Shown: positions 47,028 through 56,195 of the stretch, piece after piece | Numbering within the stretch: the stretch's first letter is position 1 | Layout: every line of letters starts with the position of its first letter | Source of the DNA: Bacteroidota bacterium | GTDB taxonomy: Bacteria; Bacteroidota; Bacteroidia; AKYH767-A; OLB10 | Direction of reading: 5' to 3' | NCBI GenBank assembly: GCA_016714535.1 | Contig: JADKDR010000009.1 | Coordinates: 124,001 to 188,000 of the forward strand | DNA: 64,000 nucleotides | Notes under the pieces: model-generated | Seen by the model: only the letters and a program-made list of their open reading frames with translations | Told to the model about the DNA's origin: nothing | The model's database searches: none | Position numbers and translations under genes: made by a program

Positions 47028-48248
47028 TTGAATATAGCATTACAAGATATTAAAAACAGGTTTGGCATTATAGGCAACTCAGCTGCACTTGAATATGCCA
47101 TAGATACCGCCCGACAGGTTGCTCCCACCGAAATAAGTATTTTAATAACCGGTGAAAGTGGAGTGGGCAAAGAAGTTTTTCCACAGATAATACATAACCT
47201 AAGTCCGCGTAAGCATGGCCCATACATAGCGGTTAATTGTGGAGCAATACCCGAAGGCACCATCGATTCTGAATTATTTGGGCATGAAAAAGGTTCGTTT
47301 ACGGGGGCACATGAGTCTCGCAAAGGCTATTTTGAAGTAGCAAATGGAGGCACCATCTTCCTTGATGAGGTGGGAGATCTGCCACTTGGCACCCAAGTGC
47401 GGCTGCTTCGGGTGCTTGAAACCGGTGAGTTTATAAAAGTAGGTTCTTCAAAGGTAGTTAAAACCAATGTACGTGTGGTAGCAGCTACTAATGTAAATAT
47501 GATGGAAGCGATGGGCAAAGGACGTTTCCGCGAAGACTTGTATTATCGGCTATGCACCATACCGATTTTTGTGCCATCGTTGAAACAACGCAAAGAAGAT
47601 ATTGCCTTGCTTTTCAGAAAATTTGCTGCAGATTTTAGCGAAAAATACCGCATGCCTGCGCTTAGCCTTAGTGACGAAGGATATTCGCTTCTGATGAACT
47701 ACGATTGGCCGGGTAACATCCGACAATTAAAAAACATGACCGAGCAAATATCAATTCTCGAAAAGGATAAAAATATTACAGGCGAAACGTTGTTACGCTA
47801 TTTACCCAAGGATCGCATTTCAAACTTGCCCATGCTTTTGCGTGATGAAAAATCTTCAGGAGATTTTTCCAATGAACGTGAACTTATTTATAAAATACTT
47901 TTTGATATGCGTAAGGAAATAAATGAGTTGAAGCGTATAGTATTTGAAAATGGTGCTGGACCGGATAGTCAGCAAGAAAATGATTTATTGCCGACACGCT
48001 TACAACCTATTCGCGAATTTACTCATGATTTAGCCAGCAACGATGGGTTTACCATACACAATTCTGGCGACAGAGTAACACCACATGTAGAAGTTCAAGA
48101 GTCATTATCAATTATGGATAAAGAAAAAGAACTCATAATAAAAGCATTGCAAAAGCATCGTAATCGCAGGAAAAATGCAGCTCGCGAATTGGGTATAAGT
48201 GAACGCACCTTATATCGCAAGATAAATGAGTATAACATCAAATCTTAG
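47028..48248 (+). CDS. Sigma-54-dependent transcriptional activator without receiver domain
   Basis: This 406-residue protein consists of an AAA+ domain and a Fis-type DNA-binding domain. Walker A is GESGVGKE (42-49), the sigma-54 contact loop is GSFTGA (89-94, Ser in place of the second Ala of GAFTGA, as in many Bacteroidota members), and Walker B is TIFLDE (109-114). The arginine-finger region FREDLYYRL and the sensor II region WPGNIRQLKN are present. The C-terminal helix-turn-helix is KNAARELGISERTLYRKINE. There is no N-terminal phosphoreceiver, so activity is probably set by its level or by protein contacts. The start is TTG. In many relatives the gene for LptE follows; here a YiiX-like hydrolase follows instead. 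Confidence 0.92.
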   Translation: MNIALQDIKNRFGIIGNSAALEYAIDTARQVAPTEISILITGESGVGKEVFPQIIHNLSPRKHGPYIAVNCGAIPEGTIDSELFGHEKGSFTGAHESRKGYFEVANGGTIFLDEVGDLPLGTQVRLLRVLETGEFIKVGSSKVVKTNVRVVAATNVNMMEAMGKGRFREDLYYRLCTIPIFVPSLKQRKEDIALLFRKFAADFSEKYRMPALSLSDEGYSLLMNYDWPGNIRQLKNMTEQISILEKDKNITGETLLRYLPKDRISNLPMLLRDEKSSGDFSNERELIYKILFDMRKEINELKRIVFENGAGPDSQQENDLLPTRLQPIREFTHDLASNDGFTIHNSGDRVTPHVEVQESLSIMDKEKELIIKALQKHRNRRKNAARELGISERTLYRKINEYNIKS

Positions 48249-48360
48249 TGCACTGCTGCTTTACGAATAAACTAAATTTTAGGTTGTTACAAAAAATGGA
48301 CTTAGCTTTCGATTGATGTTCAACATTGTGAATTATTAGCATGTTCTATCATTATTTTAT

Positions 48361-48951
48361 ATGGCTTCCACTATAACTAAGAAACAGATTTCGCTCATAG
48401 ATACGTTGAAATATGAGTCGCTACGCGAGCATTTGCAAACAGGCGACTTGGTTTTTTGTTCGGGCAATTATCAATTCAGCAAAGCGATACAATACTTTAC
48501 AAAATCTGTTTGGAGTCATGTGGGAGTAATTTACAAAGACGAAAATCTTGGTCGCATGCTAGTACTTGAAAGTGAAGCCGGCATTGGAGTCAGGCTTTGT
48601 CCCTTATCAAAGTACTTAAAAGATTATCATGGCAAAAACAAGCCCTATAAAGGTTTTGTGGTGATAGCACGCGTTGATCCTGCTGTAAATAGTGACAGGG
48701 TAAAAAAAATTATCAGCTATGGTCTGGATGAGTTAACCAAGCCTTATGATAATTGGGAGATAATTAGAATCATGATTCGTATCCTTTTTAAAATTACACG
48801 CAAAACCAAAGACCGCAAATACATTTGTAGCGAACTTATTGATGAATGCTACAAACAAGCAGGGGTTAAATTCCGATTACTCAATGAATTTATAAGTCCT
48901 GATGATATATGGAATGACGATAAAGTGGTAAAACTAGGACGAGTGTTGTGA
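48361..48951 (+). CDS. YiiX/YebB-like permuted NlpC/P60 cysteine hydrolase
   Basis: This 196-residue protein matches the permuted papain-like family in which the His comes before the Cys. His53 is in SVWSHVGVIYKD, Glu70 in LVLESEAG, and Cys156 in RKYICSELIDECYKQAG. The N-terminal LQTGDLVFCSGNYQFSKAIQ is the family's first strand. There is no signal peptide. Related proteins are thought to act on lipid or peptide amide or ester bonds; the substrate is unknown. It follows the sigma-54 activator after 112 bases on the same strand. Confidence 0.8.
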   Translation: MASTITKKQISLIDTLKYESLREHLQTGDLVFCSGNYQFSKAIQYFTKSVWSHVGVIYKDENLGRMLVLESEAGIGVRLCPLSKYLKDYHGKNKPYKGFVVIARVDPAVNSDRVKKIISYGLDELTKPYDNWEIIRIMIRILFKITRKTKDRKYICSELIDECYKQAGVKFRLLNEFISPDDIWNDDKVVKLGRVL

Positions 48952-49094
48952 TTCCATTTTGATTGCAACAGTCTTTTGTTTACCCGATGAATGGTTTAAT
49001 GCGGATTAGCTTAATCGAAAATCACTTCTCAAACCTGAATTATTAATAATATGTTTTCGCACTCAATACAATTTATTTCCTCATTCATAATTAT

Positions 49095-49102
49095 TAACTT
49101 CG
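49095..49102 (+). promoter_or_regulatory. Putative -7 element for the 49124-52590 pair
   Basis: TAACTTCG differs from TAnnTTTG by one base and ends 21 bases before the ATG at 49124. Weak evidence by itself. Confidence 0.35.
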
Positions 49103-49123
49103 CACTTCAATAAAAAAAATCAC

Positions 49124-49543
49124 ATGATAAAATTTTTAAGCTTAAGTCTTTTTCTTATGCTTACGTATGCGCTCTCTTTTTCGCAAACCTATACGGATAA
49201 GGAAATGCGCAGCAAACCGTTATGGATAGAAATGATGAATGATACAAATGCCAACTTTTACGAAACCGTAAAAGCATTCGACCAATATTGGGAAAAACGA
49301 GAACACCCAATTGAAGAAGAGGAACTAATTGGCGAAAAGAAAAAAAGCGAACGCCAGTCCAAAATTGCAAGACTATTTGCACGAAATCGCAGGCTCAATG
49401 ATTCGCAACATTTAGCTTTCGAGTACAAAAAGTTTGGTTGGTGGCGCATTAATAATGATGGCTGGGCAAAACCTGATGGAACGTTATATACTCCAGAAGA
49501 ACGAAAAGTAATGTTTCAAAAAGAAAGGGGGGCTGCTAAATGA
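49124..49543 (+). CDS. Small exported protein of unknown function coupled to a T9SS cargo gene
   Basis: This 139-residue protein has a signal peptide (MIKFLSLSLFLMLTYALSFSQ). The mature part is helical and charged, with YETVKAFDQYWEKREHPIEE, a basic stretch KKKSERQSKIARLFARNRR and WWRINNDGWAKPDGTLYTPEER near the end. I do not recognise a family. Its stop overlaps the start of the BNR/PKD protein gene by four bases (ATGA), so the two are translated together and may act together, for example as a secreted pair or as a helper of the cargo. Confidence 0.6.
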   Translation: MIKFLSLSLFLMLTYALSFSQTYTDKEMRSKPLWIEMMNDTNANFYETVKAFDQYWEKREHPIEEEELIGEKKKSERQSKIARLFARNRRLNDSQHLAFEYKKFGWWRINNDGWAKPDGTLYTPEERKVMFQKERGAAK

Positions 49544-52500
49544 GGAAATTATTTATTCTTATTTTACAGTTTGCAATAACCTATTCTAGTTATGCTCAAC
49601 TGCAACCCAATTGGAAAAATACCGGCCCCGTAAAATTTCCTACTAACAAAAGCGGGCAAATAAATGGAATTGGACGATGCTCACAATTAAAATTCCATCC
49701 GTTCGATTCGCTCAAGCGATACACTGCAAGCGCCTCAGGCGGCTTGTATTATAGTGCCGATGGAGGCAACAACTGGAATCAGATGAATACCGATGTGTTG
49801 CCCAAAACAGAATGTGCATCGCTTGCCATACACCCTACCAACGATTCAATTATTTACTTAGGAACAGGAGATGCTAATTACTATGGTGGTGGCCTTGGCG
49901 TTTGGAAATCGATTGATCATGGCGCTACATGGATCAGCAGTAATAGCGGAATGGGCAATGTGCTGGTAATTGAAATCCTGATAAACCCATCAAACCCTAA
50001 TGTGCTGATTGCAGCAACCGATGCAGGTATTTACAAAAGTATTAATGCTGGAGCTACGTGGACTAAGAAAAATTTTGCAACCGGTTTTAAAGACATGATG
50101 TTTAAGGCTGTGCCTTTAACTGACACCATATACGCTGTAAACAGTTCTCAATTTTATATTAGTCCTGATATGGGCGAAACTTGGAACCTTATAACCAATG
50201 GTGTTGTAATTCCGGGCGGTGGCAGCGGTGGTGGGTTCAGGCTAGGAGTATCGCCTGCAAATCCGCAAGCTGTTTATATAGGTATGATCAAAGATGAGGG
50301 AACCATATTACGCTCATTAAATGGAGGCACATCGTTTACAACGGTTTATCATAATCCATCGGTAAGTCTTACAGGCTATGATGAAAATGGCGGTGGGCAG
50401 GGTAATTATAATTTTGATATTACCGTAGATCCAAACAATGCAAATGTTGTATACCTGGTATCGCACTGCGTTTGGCGCTCAGATAATGGAGGTATTGCCT
50501 GGACACGCTATACTGATTGGTGGGACGATTGTCACACCGACATGCATCACATTGTGCACAACCCCTTCAACACTGCAGAGCTTTACAATATTAATGATGG
50601 TGCCATATTTTTAAGTACAGATAGTGGCGATAATTGGGTAGACAAATCGGATGGAATAGCAGCAACCGAATGTTATCATGCTGCGCAAAGTCCAGTATCA
50701 GTTTATAATAGCATTGGTACACAAGATAATGGCGAATGCTATTTTGATGGAATTTGGAAAACTAATCGCGGGGGCGATTGGACCGTGCGTATGAGCTATG
50801 GATACTTATTTCCCAATCAGGTATATTATCATGATGGCGAAAGGCGTTTGGTAAACAGCAGCGATCAAAGCTGGAATATTCCATTTACTCCAGGCAATAG
50901 CGGCAACGATGTTGCACTTGGGTTTACGCCTGCAAATGTAAACACGGGCTATTGCGGCAAAACCGATATATGGGTAAGTACCAATTTGAACAATACAAGT
51001 CCGGCCTGGACTAAGGTAACCACACTTAACAAAGCTGTAAAAGCAATACAGGTATCGGAAACTAATGAAAACGAAGTTTGGGCAGTGCTTGGCACCAACC
51101 AAATAGTGCGTGTGCTTAATGCAACTTCATTAACACCGCAGGTAAGCATAAAGTCGGTACCTGCAAGCACTACCAATTCGGATATTGCGATTGTAAAAAA
51201 TCATCCAAACGAAGTTTTCGTTTCATGCGGATTCAAAATCTATTTCTCTTCTGACACCGGCAGCACATGGGTCGATATTACGCTTAACTTACCAGTATTA
51301 AATATTCGCAAAATTTTTCATGATAATTATAGCAGCAATCATGCCCTCTATGTTTGCAATAACCTGGGTGTATATTTCAAAAATGATACAATGACCTCGT
51401 GGGCTAGTTACGCCAACGGATTACCAACGGTAGCCTCTTACGCTGACTTTATGATGATGAATGATGGAACTCCCAACAGTAAAATAATGGCATCCTATTA
51501 TGGACGAGGCGTTTGGGAATCGCAAATGTATAAACCTAACGCACTACCTGCAGCTGCTTTTGGCGCTACAAAAAAAATTATTTGTGTAAATGAAAATGTG
51601 CAATTCATCGACTCTTCCACTACCAATGTGAGCAGCTACCTTTGGACATTTACTGGCGGTAATCCCGTCAACTCAACCTTACAAAATCCAATTGTAACCT
51701 ATGCTGCTTATGGAAAATATGATGTATCATTAGTAGTTACTAATGCTTTTGGAACCGACACCATGCTAAAAACACAATATATAAAGGCGCTAAGCAATGG
51801 TATGCTTCCTTTTAGCGAAGCTTTCGAAGTTGTTTTTCCTCCGGTAGATTGGCAATCGACAGATGTAAATGCAAATAATGGTAAGTGGAATAAAAAATCG
51901 GGAAGCAGTGCTTATGGTATAGGACAAGCTTGTGCTTTCTTCAACAATTTTGTTTATAAAGAAAATGGCAATTACGATAGACTAATAACACAACCGGTTG
52001 ACTTAAATTCAGCGCAACTAGGTGTATTGAAATTTGATGTGGCGTATGCTGCAAATACCAATGCAGCAAAAAGTGACACCCTTGCTGTATACGCTTCTAT
52101 CGATTGTGGAAGTACCTATACCCTACTCTATGAAAAAGGCTCGACCACTCTGGCAACTGCTCCACCTAACGGAGCTGTCACCTTTATTCCAACACCTGCG
52201 CAGTGGCGCACTGATAGCATTGATGTGTCGGCATATATTGGGCAACAAGTACTATTTGCTTTTGAAAACAGAGGATATAATGGTCAAGCCATTTACTTAG
52301 ATAATGTAAACGTAAATGTTTTTACTGCCATAGAGCAAAGTGAAAAAGGAGAATTAACTATTTTCCCAAATCCAAGCAGCGGCAATATGCTTATTGACTT
52401 AGGTAGGAGTAACCGCTTTGTTGACTATAAAATTTATTCAGCCGAAGGAAAACTGATAAGACAAAGTACAATAGCTAACAACGTAAGTGAAGTGCGAATA

Positions 52501-52590
52501 AGCGAATCAAGTTTGTCACCGGGACTATATACGTTACAACTTTCAGGAAATAATGTTCTTAGAAATTTTACATTTGAAATTATTAAATAA
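49540..52590 (+). CDS. T9SS-secreted BNR/sortilin-like and PKD-domain protein
   Basis: This 1016-residue protein has a signal peptide (1-19) and a large beta-propeller-like region (about 30-650). That region carries repeated Asp-box-like turns (SADGGNNWNQM, SIDHGATWISS, SINAGATWTKK, STDSGDNWVDK, SSDTGSTWVDI), as in BNR/sortilin and YCF48-like propellers. A PKD domain follows (about 675-760, FIDSSTTNVSSYLWTFTGG), then a jelly-roll domain (about 765-930) and a type A T9SS sorting domain (LTIFPNPSSGNMLIDL to FTFEIIK). It is exported to or through the outer membrane and probably anchored. The specific role (adhesion or glycan binding) is unknown. It is coupled to the small gene before it, and hmgA follows after six bases. 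Confidence 0.85.
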   Translation: MRKLFILILQFAITYSSYAQLQPNWKNTGPVKFPTNKSGQINGIGRCSQLKFHPFDSLKRYTASASGGLYYSADGGNNWNQMNTDVLPKTECASLAIHPTNDSIIYLGTGDANYYGGGLGVWKSIDHGATWISSNSGMGNVLVIEILINPSNPNVLIAATDAGIYKSINAGATWTKKNFATGFKDMMFKAVPLTDTIYAVNSSQFYISPDMGETWNLITNGVVIPGGGSGGGFRLGVSPANPQAVYIGMIKDEGTILRSLNGGTSFTTVYHNPSVSLTGYDENGGGQGNYNFDITVDPNNANVVYLVSHCVWRSDNGGIAWTRYTDWWDDCHTDMHHIVHNPFNTAELYNINDGAIFLSTDSGDNWVDKSDGIAATECYHAAQSPVSVYNSIGTQDNGECYFDGIWKTNRGGDWTVRMSYGYLFPNQVYYHDGERRLVNSSDQSWNIPFTPGNSGNDVALGFTPANVNTGYCGKTDIWVSTNLNNTSPAWTKVTTLNKAVKAIQVSETNENEVWAVLGTNQIVRVLNATSLTPQVSIKSVPASTTNSDIAIVKNHPNEVFVSCGFKIYFSSDTGSTWVDITLNLPVLNIRKIFHDNYSSNHALYVCNNLGVYFKNDTMTSWASYANGLPTVASYADFMMMNDGTPNSKIMASYYGRGVWESQMYKPNALPAAAFGATKKIICVNENVQFIDSSTTNVSSYLWTFTGGNPVNSTLQNPIVTYAAYGKYDVSLVVTNAFGTDTMLKTQYIKALSNGMLPFSEAFEVVFPPVDWQSTDVNANNGKWNKKSGSSAYGIGQACAFFNNFVYKENGNYDRLITQPVDLNSAQLGVLKFDVAYAANTNAAKSDTLAVYASIDCGSTYTLLYEKGSTTLATAPPNGAVTFIPTPAQWRTDSIDVSAYIGQQVLFAFENRGYNGQAIYLDNVNVNVFTAIEQSEKGELTIFPNPSSGNMLIDLGRSNRFVDYKIYSAEGKLIRQSTIANNVSEVRISESSLSPGLYTLQLSGNNVLRNFTFEIIK

Positions 52591-52596
52591 ATAAAA

Positions 52597-53754
52597 ATGC
52601 CACAGTATCATAAATTAGGAAACATACCTCCCAAGCGTCACACCCAATTCAGAAAACCCGATGGTGGATTGTATGCTGAAGAATTATTCAGTACACATGG
52701 GTTTAGCAATGTCTATTCACTTATTTACCATTGCCATCCTCCTACTCTTGTAAAATCAATTGCCGAACCGATGGATGTAACGCCAAAGGTAGCCTATATG
52801 CGCAGCCTGAAACATCAGAGTTTTCTGGGTTTTGATGTACCTGCAAAGGACGACTATTTGGATGCACGCACCCCCTTGCTATTGAATAACGACCTCACCA
52901 TTTCGTTGGCTGCACCGCGCCTATCCATGACCGACTATTTTTATAAAAATGGTGATAGTGATGAAATGATTTTTGTTCATAAAGGAACTGGCGAGTTAAA
53001 TACATTGTATGGAACGCTCACTTTTGGATATGGAGATTATATCATTATTCCACGCGGAACTATATATCAGATAAAGTTTAATACAACAGAAAACAGGTTA
53101 TTGATAGTAGATTCACATTCGCCCATAGAAACGCCCCGGAGGTATCGCAATGAATATGGTCAGTATGAAGAACATGCTCCTTATTGCGAGCGTGATATAC
53201 GCAAACCTGAAAATCTGAAGACCTTTGACGAGCAAGGTGACTTTTTAATCAAGATTAAAAAGGAAAATCAGATGTATCCCTATATTTATGCTACACATCC
53301 ATTTGATGCCATTGGCTGGGATGGAAATCATTATCCATGGGCATTTAGCATACATGATTTTGAACCAATTACAGGAAGAGTGCATATGCCACCCCCTATT
53401 CATCAAACATTCGAAGCACATAATTATGTAATATGTTCTTTTGTTCCAAGGCTTTATGATTATCATCCATTATCAATACCCGTTCCTTATAACCATAGCA
53501 ATATTGACAGTGACGAAGTATTGTATTATGTTGATGGAGATTTTATGAGCCGCAAACACGTAGAGAAAGGACAGATAACGTTGCATCCCGGAGGTATTCC
53601 TCATGGCCCGCATCCGGGCACAGTAGAAAAAAGTTTAGGACAAAAAGAAACAAAGGAACTAGCCGTAATGATAGATACCTTTAAGCCACTGTGGGTTACA
53701 GAAGATGCATTGAAAATATACGATGATAGCTATCACCAATCGTGGTTAAGCTAA
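52597..53754 (+). CDS. hmgA: Homogentisate 1,2-dioxygenase
   Basis: This 385-residue enzyme opens the ring of homogentisate to maleylacetoacetate in tyrosine and phenylalanine breakdown. The N-terminal beta part has YYLDAR-type loops and the cupin strands FVHKGTGELNTLYGTLTFGYGDYIIIPRGT, here listed as two motifs. The likely iron ligands are His300 (PYNHSN), Glu307 (DSDEVLYY) and His336 (GGIPHGPHPG), by alignment to the known His-x-Glu and HGP pattern of the family. Length is normal for the shorter bacterial form. It follows the T9SS cargo gene after six bases, but other tyrosine-catabolism genes are not next to it. Confidence 0.92.
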   Translation: MPQYHKLGNIPPKRHTQFRKPDGGLYAEELFSTHGFSNVYSLIYHCHPPTLVKSIAEPMDVTPKVAYMRSLKHQSFLGFDVPAKDDYLDARTPLLLNNDLTISLAAPRLSMTDYFYKNGDSDEMIFVHKGTGELNTLYGTLTFGYGDYIIIPRGTIYQIKFNTTENRLLIVDSHSPIETPRRYRNEYGQYEEHAPYCERDIRKPENLKTFDEQGDFLIKIKKENQMYPYIYATHPFDAIGWDGNHYPWAFSIHDFEPITGRVHMPPPIHQTFEAHNYVICSFVPRLYDYHPLSIPVPYNHSNIDSDEVLYYVDGDFMSRKHVEKGQITLHPGGIPHGPHPGTVEKSLGQKETKELAVMIDTFKPLWVTEDALKIYDDSYHQSWLS

Positions 53755-53765
53755 TATTGATTGAA

Positions 53766-54534
53766 TTAATTTTTATCCACAAACTGAAAAAATGTGTCGC
53801 TGCGTAAGCCTATCCGCAGCGTTTCAAGTGCAATAATCTCATTGGGGGCAATGTTTCCTAAGTTAACATCGGCACCAAACAATTTTACAAAATAAGCTTG
53901 TTGTGCTTTTTGAGGTGCTTCCCAAATTATGTTCTCTTCTTTAACCTTATTCACTATTTTATTAATCAGCACCACATGCGCTTTTCCGTTGGGTCTGTAA
54001 ATTCCTACATTACCACTTTCGCGTGCTTCGGCAATCACCTTCCACGAGCCGGCTTCCATCTCGGTTAGCATCATCTTAATCCATAAGTTGGGATGAATCA
54101 ATATGCCTTCTTCTTTGCTTCCTACTTCCGATACCACAGTATAATTCTTAGCAAGTCGGCTAATATATTCGCATTTCAAATCATGATTGAGGGTTATGCT
54201 GCCATCGCTAACTTCGGCATGTGTAATCTTGTACTTGTCAAGCAAACGCATGTAATCATCAAACTTACCACGATACACAAAGGCCTCAAACATGGTACCT
54301 CCAAAATAAACAGGAATTTTGTTTTGCCGGTATACGTCAAGTTTTTTCTCAAGGTTTGGTGTAACCAATGCACTACCAAAACCCAACTTTAAAATATCGA
54401 TATAAGGACTACCAGCCTCTGCAAGATTAGCGGCTTCAGTAGCACTAAGGCCCTTATCCATAACCATGGTTATGCCCTTGTTTCGGGGGCTTAGCCGACC
54501 TTTGAGGTACGGCAGAAAGGCTAAAATTATACAT
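53766..54534 (-). CDS. Phosphosulfolactate synthase (ComA-like) family protein, one-base frame break
   Basis: The family joins sulfite and phosphoenolpyruvate to phosphosulfolactate in a TIM-barrel fold. The frame from 54467 reads MVMDKGLSATEAANLAEAG, DILKLGFGSALVTPNLEKKL, VYFGGTMFEAFVYRGK, EVSDGSITLNHDLKCEYISR and VVSEVGSKEEG, with the conserved Lys, Gly-Gly-Thr and Glu-Val-Ser-Asp-Gly motifs. The true start is the ATG at 54534 (MYNFSLSAVPQRSAKP). The five Gs at 54485-54489 hold one base too many; with four the text reads KPRNKGITMVMDKG, as in homologues. The corrected protein is about 255 residues. The TPR gene is 35 bases upstream on the same strand. The product in Bacteroidota is not settled; a link to sulfonate metabolism is possible. 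Confidence 0.8.
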
Positions 54535-54569
54535 AGATTGTAAACAGAGTTTTCACTACAAATGAACTA

Positions 54570-55988
54570 CTATTTTCTGTACTGTTCAATAATTGTCATT
54601 ATATTTTTATCAGACTTTATTCCCGGAATTATTTCGAACAATTGCGTATGCGTTTCGAAATCATTTGAGAGCGCAAATTCAAGCATTTGATATGACTCTT
54701 TTAGATATCCATTTTCGTACAGCATTCCACAGCATTGATATTGAAAGTCTGCATTGTCAGGAAAATACTTGATACCCTCCGAAATGACTTCCAAAGCACG
54801 TTCTGGCTCATTATTTTCGTATAGCAAAATGCTATACTCTAACCATATAATTTCATGTGCCGGATCAAGGCCAATAACATTTTCGTAGCACTCGCAAGCC
54901 TCTTTGTAATGATTTAAATTCGATTGACAATCGCCAAGTGCAAACCAAAATTCGGCATTGTCAGGTTCTAGCTCTACTGCTTTTTTATAATAGTGCGAAG
55001 CTTCGAACCACTTAAAATTAAGAGATAACACCATGCCCATACTATACCATGCGGCAGGAAAATTTTGATTCAGCTTAATACAACGCTGATAATTCATTTT
55101 TGCCGCATTATGATCTCCCATCCATTCAAAGCATTCACCAATGTGATACCAATATATAGGATTATCAGGGTTAATATTTGCAGCTCTTTCATAGTACAAC
55201 AGTGCATCTTTATATTGATCAAGTGCAAAGTAGCAATCTGCTGTTTCTCCTAATGCTGCAATATTATTCTCTTCAACAGCTATGGGATAACTATATGCAT
55301 CAATTGCAGCGGTATAGTCTTCAAGTTCTTTATAAATCAGGCCTTTTGCAATCCAAGCGTCCAGATTATAAGGATCTTCGTCAAGTATTTTTTCGAAAAA
55401 CAAAATACCTTCATCAAGTTTAAGAGTTGCTGCAAGCCAAATTACAAATTGTTGCGAAAGAAAATAGTCGTTGGTGCCACTGCTAATATATAATTTCATA
55501 TACCTAACTGCCTGTTCGCAGTCTCCGGTATCGGCACTTGCAAAAGCAAGGTCATGATATATAGGGGCTTTTTCTTCGGCATTAATAAGTGCTTTCTTAA
55601 AAGACTCAATGGCTCCCAATGGGTTTTCGCGGTTAAGAAAAATGTGTGCCTTTAGTAAATGTAATTCGTGCTCATCTGGCCAGAGTGCTTCAAAATTATT
55701 TATGATATCCATGGCTTGTGCTTCTTTGCCCAATTTAAATAAGGCAGCTGCACGTTTCAACTCAAAGGTATGAGCACCCGGATGCATCTCTTGTGCATAA
55801 AGACATACCTCCAACGCTTTCGCATAATCTAGTTCGTGAAAGTAATAGTCGTAAATTTCAAGAAGTTCCTCGGTATCAAAAAAGTAGGATTCCTTCTTAT
55901 CGAGCATCTCCTTGTATCTCTTCACACATGCTCCCTGCTCATTGTCGTGCTGGTTATCATCCTCCGGCTGGCTTTTGTTCCAATTCAT
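54570..55988 (-). CDS. Cytosolic tetratricopeptide-repeat protein
   Basis: This 472-residue protein has no signal peptide and consists of about ten TPR units, for example YAKALEVCLYAQEMHPG, YTAAIDAYSYPIAVEENN, YKDALLYYERAANINPDN, HNAAKMNYQRCIKLNQNF and YKEACECYENVIGLDPAH. It should act as a scaffold for protein contacts. The phosphosulfolactate synthase gene follows after 35 bases and is probably in the same transcript, an arrangement I recall as common in this phylum; whether they interact is unknown. Confidence 0.85.
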   Translation of the reverse strand: MNWNKSQPEDDNQHDNEQGACVKRYKEMLDKKESYFFDTEELLEIYDYYFHELDYAKALEVCLYAQEMHPGAHTFELKRAAALFKLGKEAQAMDIINNFEALWPDEHELHLLKAHIFLNRENPLGAIESFKKALINAEEKAPIYHDLAFASADTGDCEQAVRYMKLYISSGTNDYFLSQQFVIWLAATLKLDEGILFFEKILDEDPYNLDAWIAKGLIYKELEDYTAAIDAYSYPIAVEENNIAALGETADCYFALDQYKDALLYYERAANINPDNPIYWYHIGECFEWMGDHNAAKMNYQRCIKLNQNFPAAWYSMGMVLSLNFKWFEASHYYKKAVELEPDNAEFWFALGDCQSNLNHYKEACECYENVIGLDPAHEIIWLEYSILLYENNEPERALEVISEGIKYFPDNADFQYQCCGMLYENGYLKESYQMLEFALSNDFETHTQLFEIIPGIKSDKNIMTIIEQYRK

Positions 55989-56195
55989 ACTCCTCTTTTT
56001 TAACTCAACAACTGCAACTAAATAGCAGCTATTGATATGTAACGATACAAACCTAACTAGATTGTTTTTATCTTAATACTCTTTGGTCATAAAGATTTTA
56101 ACAAATAGACTGTTCTCAACTTTACAGTTTTCAAAAATTACGCCATCTTGCGCTATCAAATTATTTTGGCAGACATTAGTAAAAACTCGTATCCA

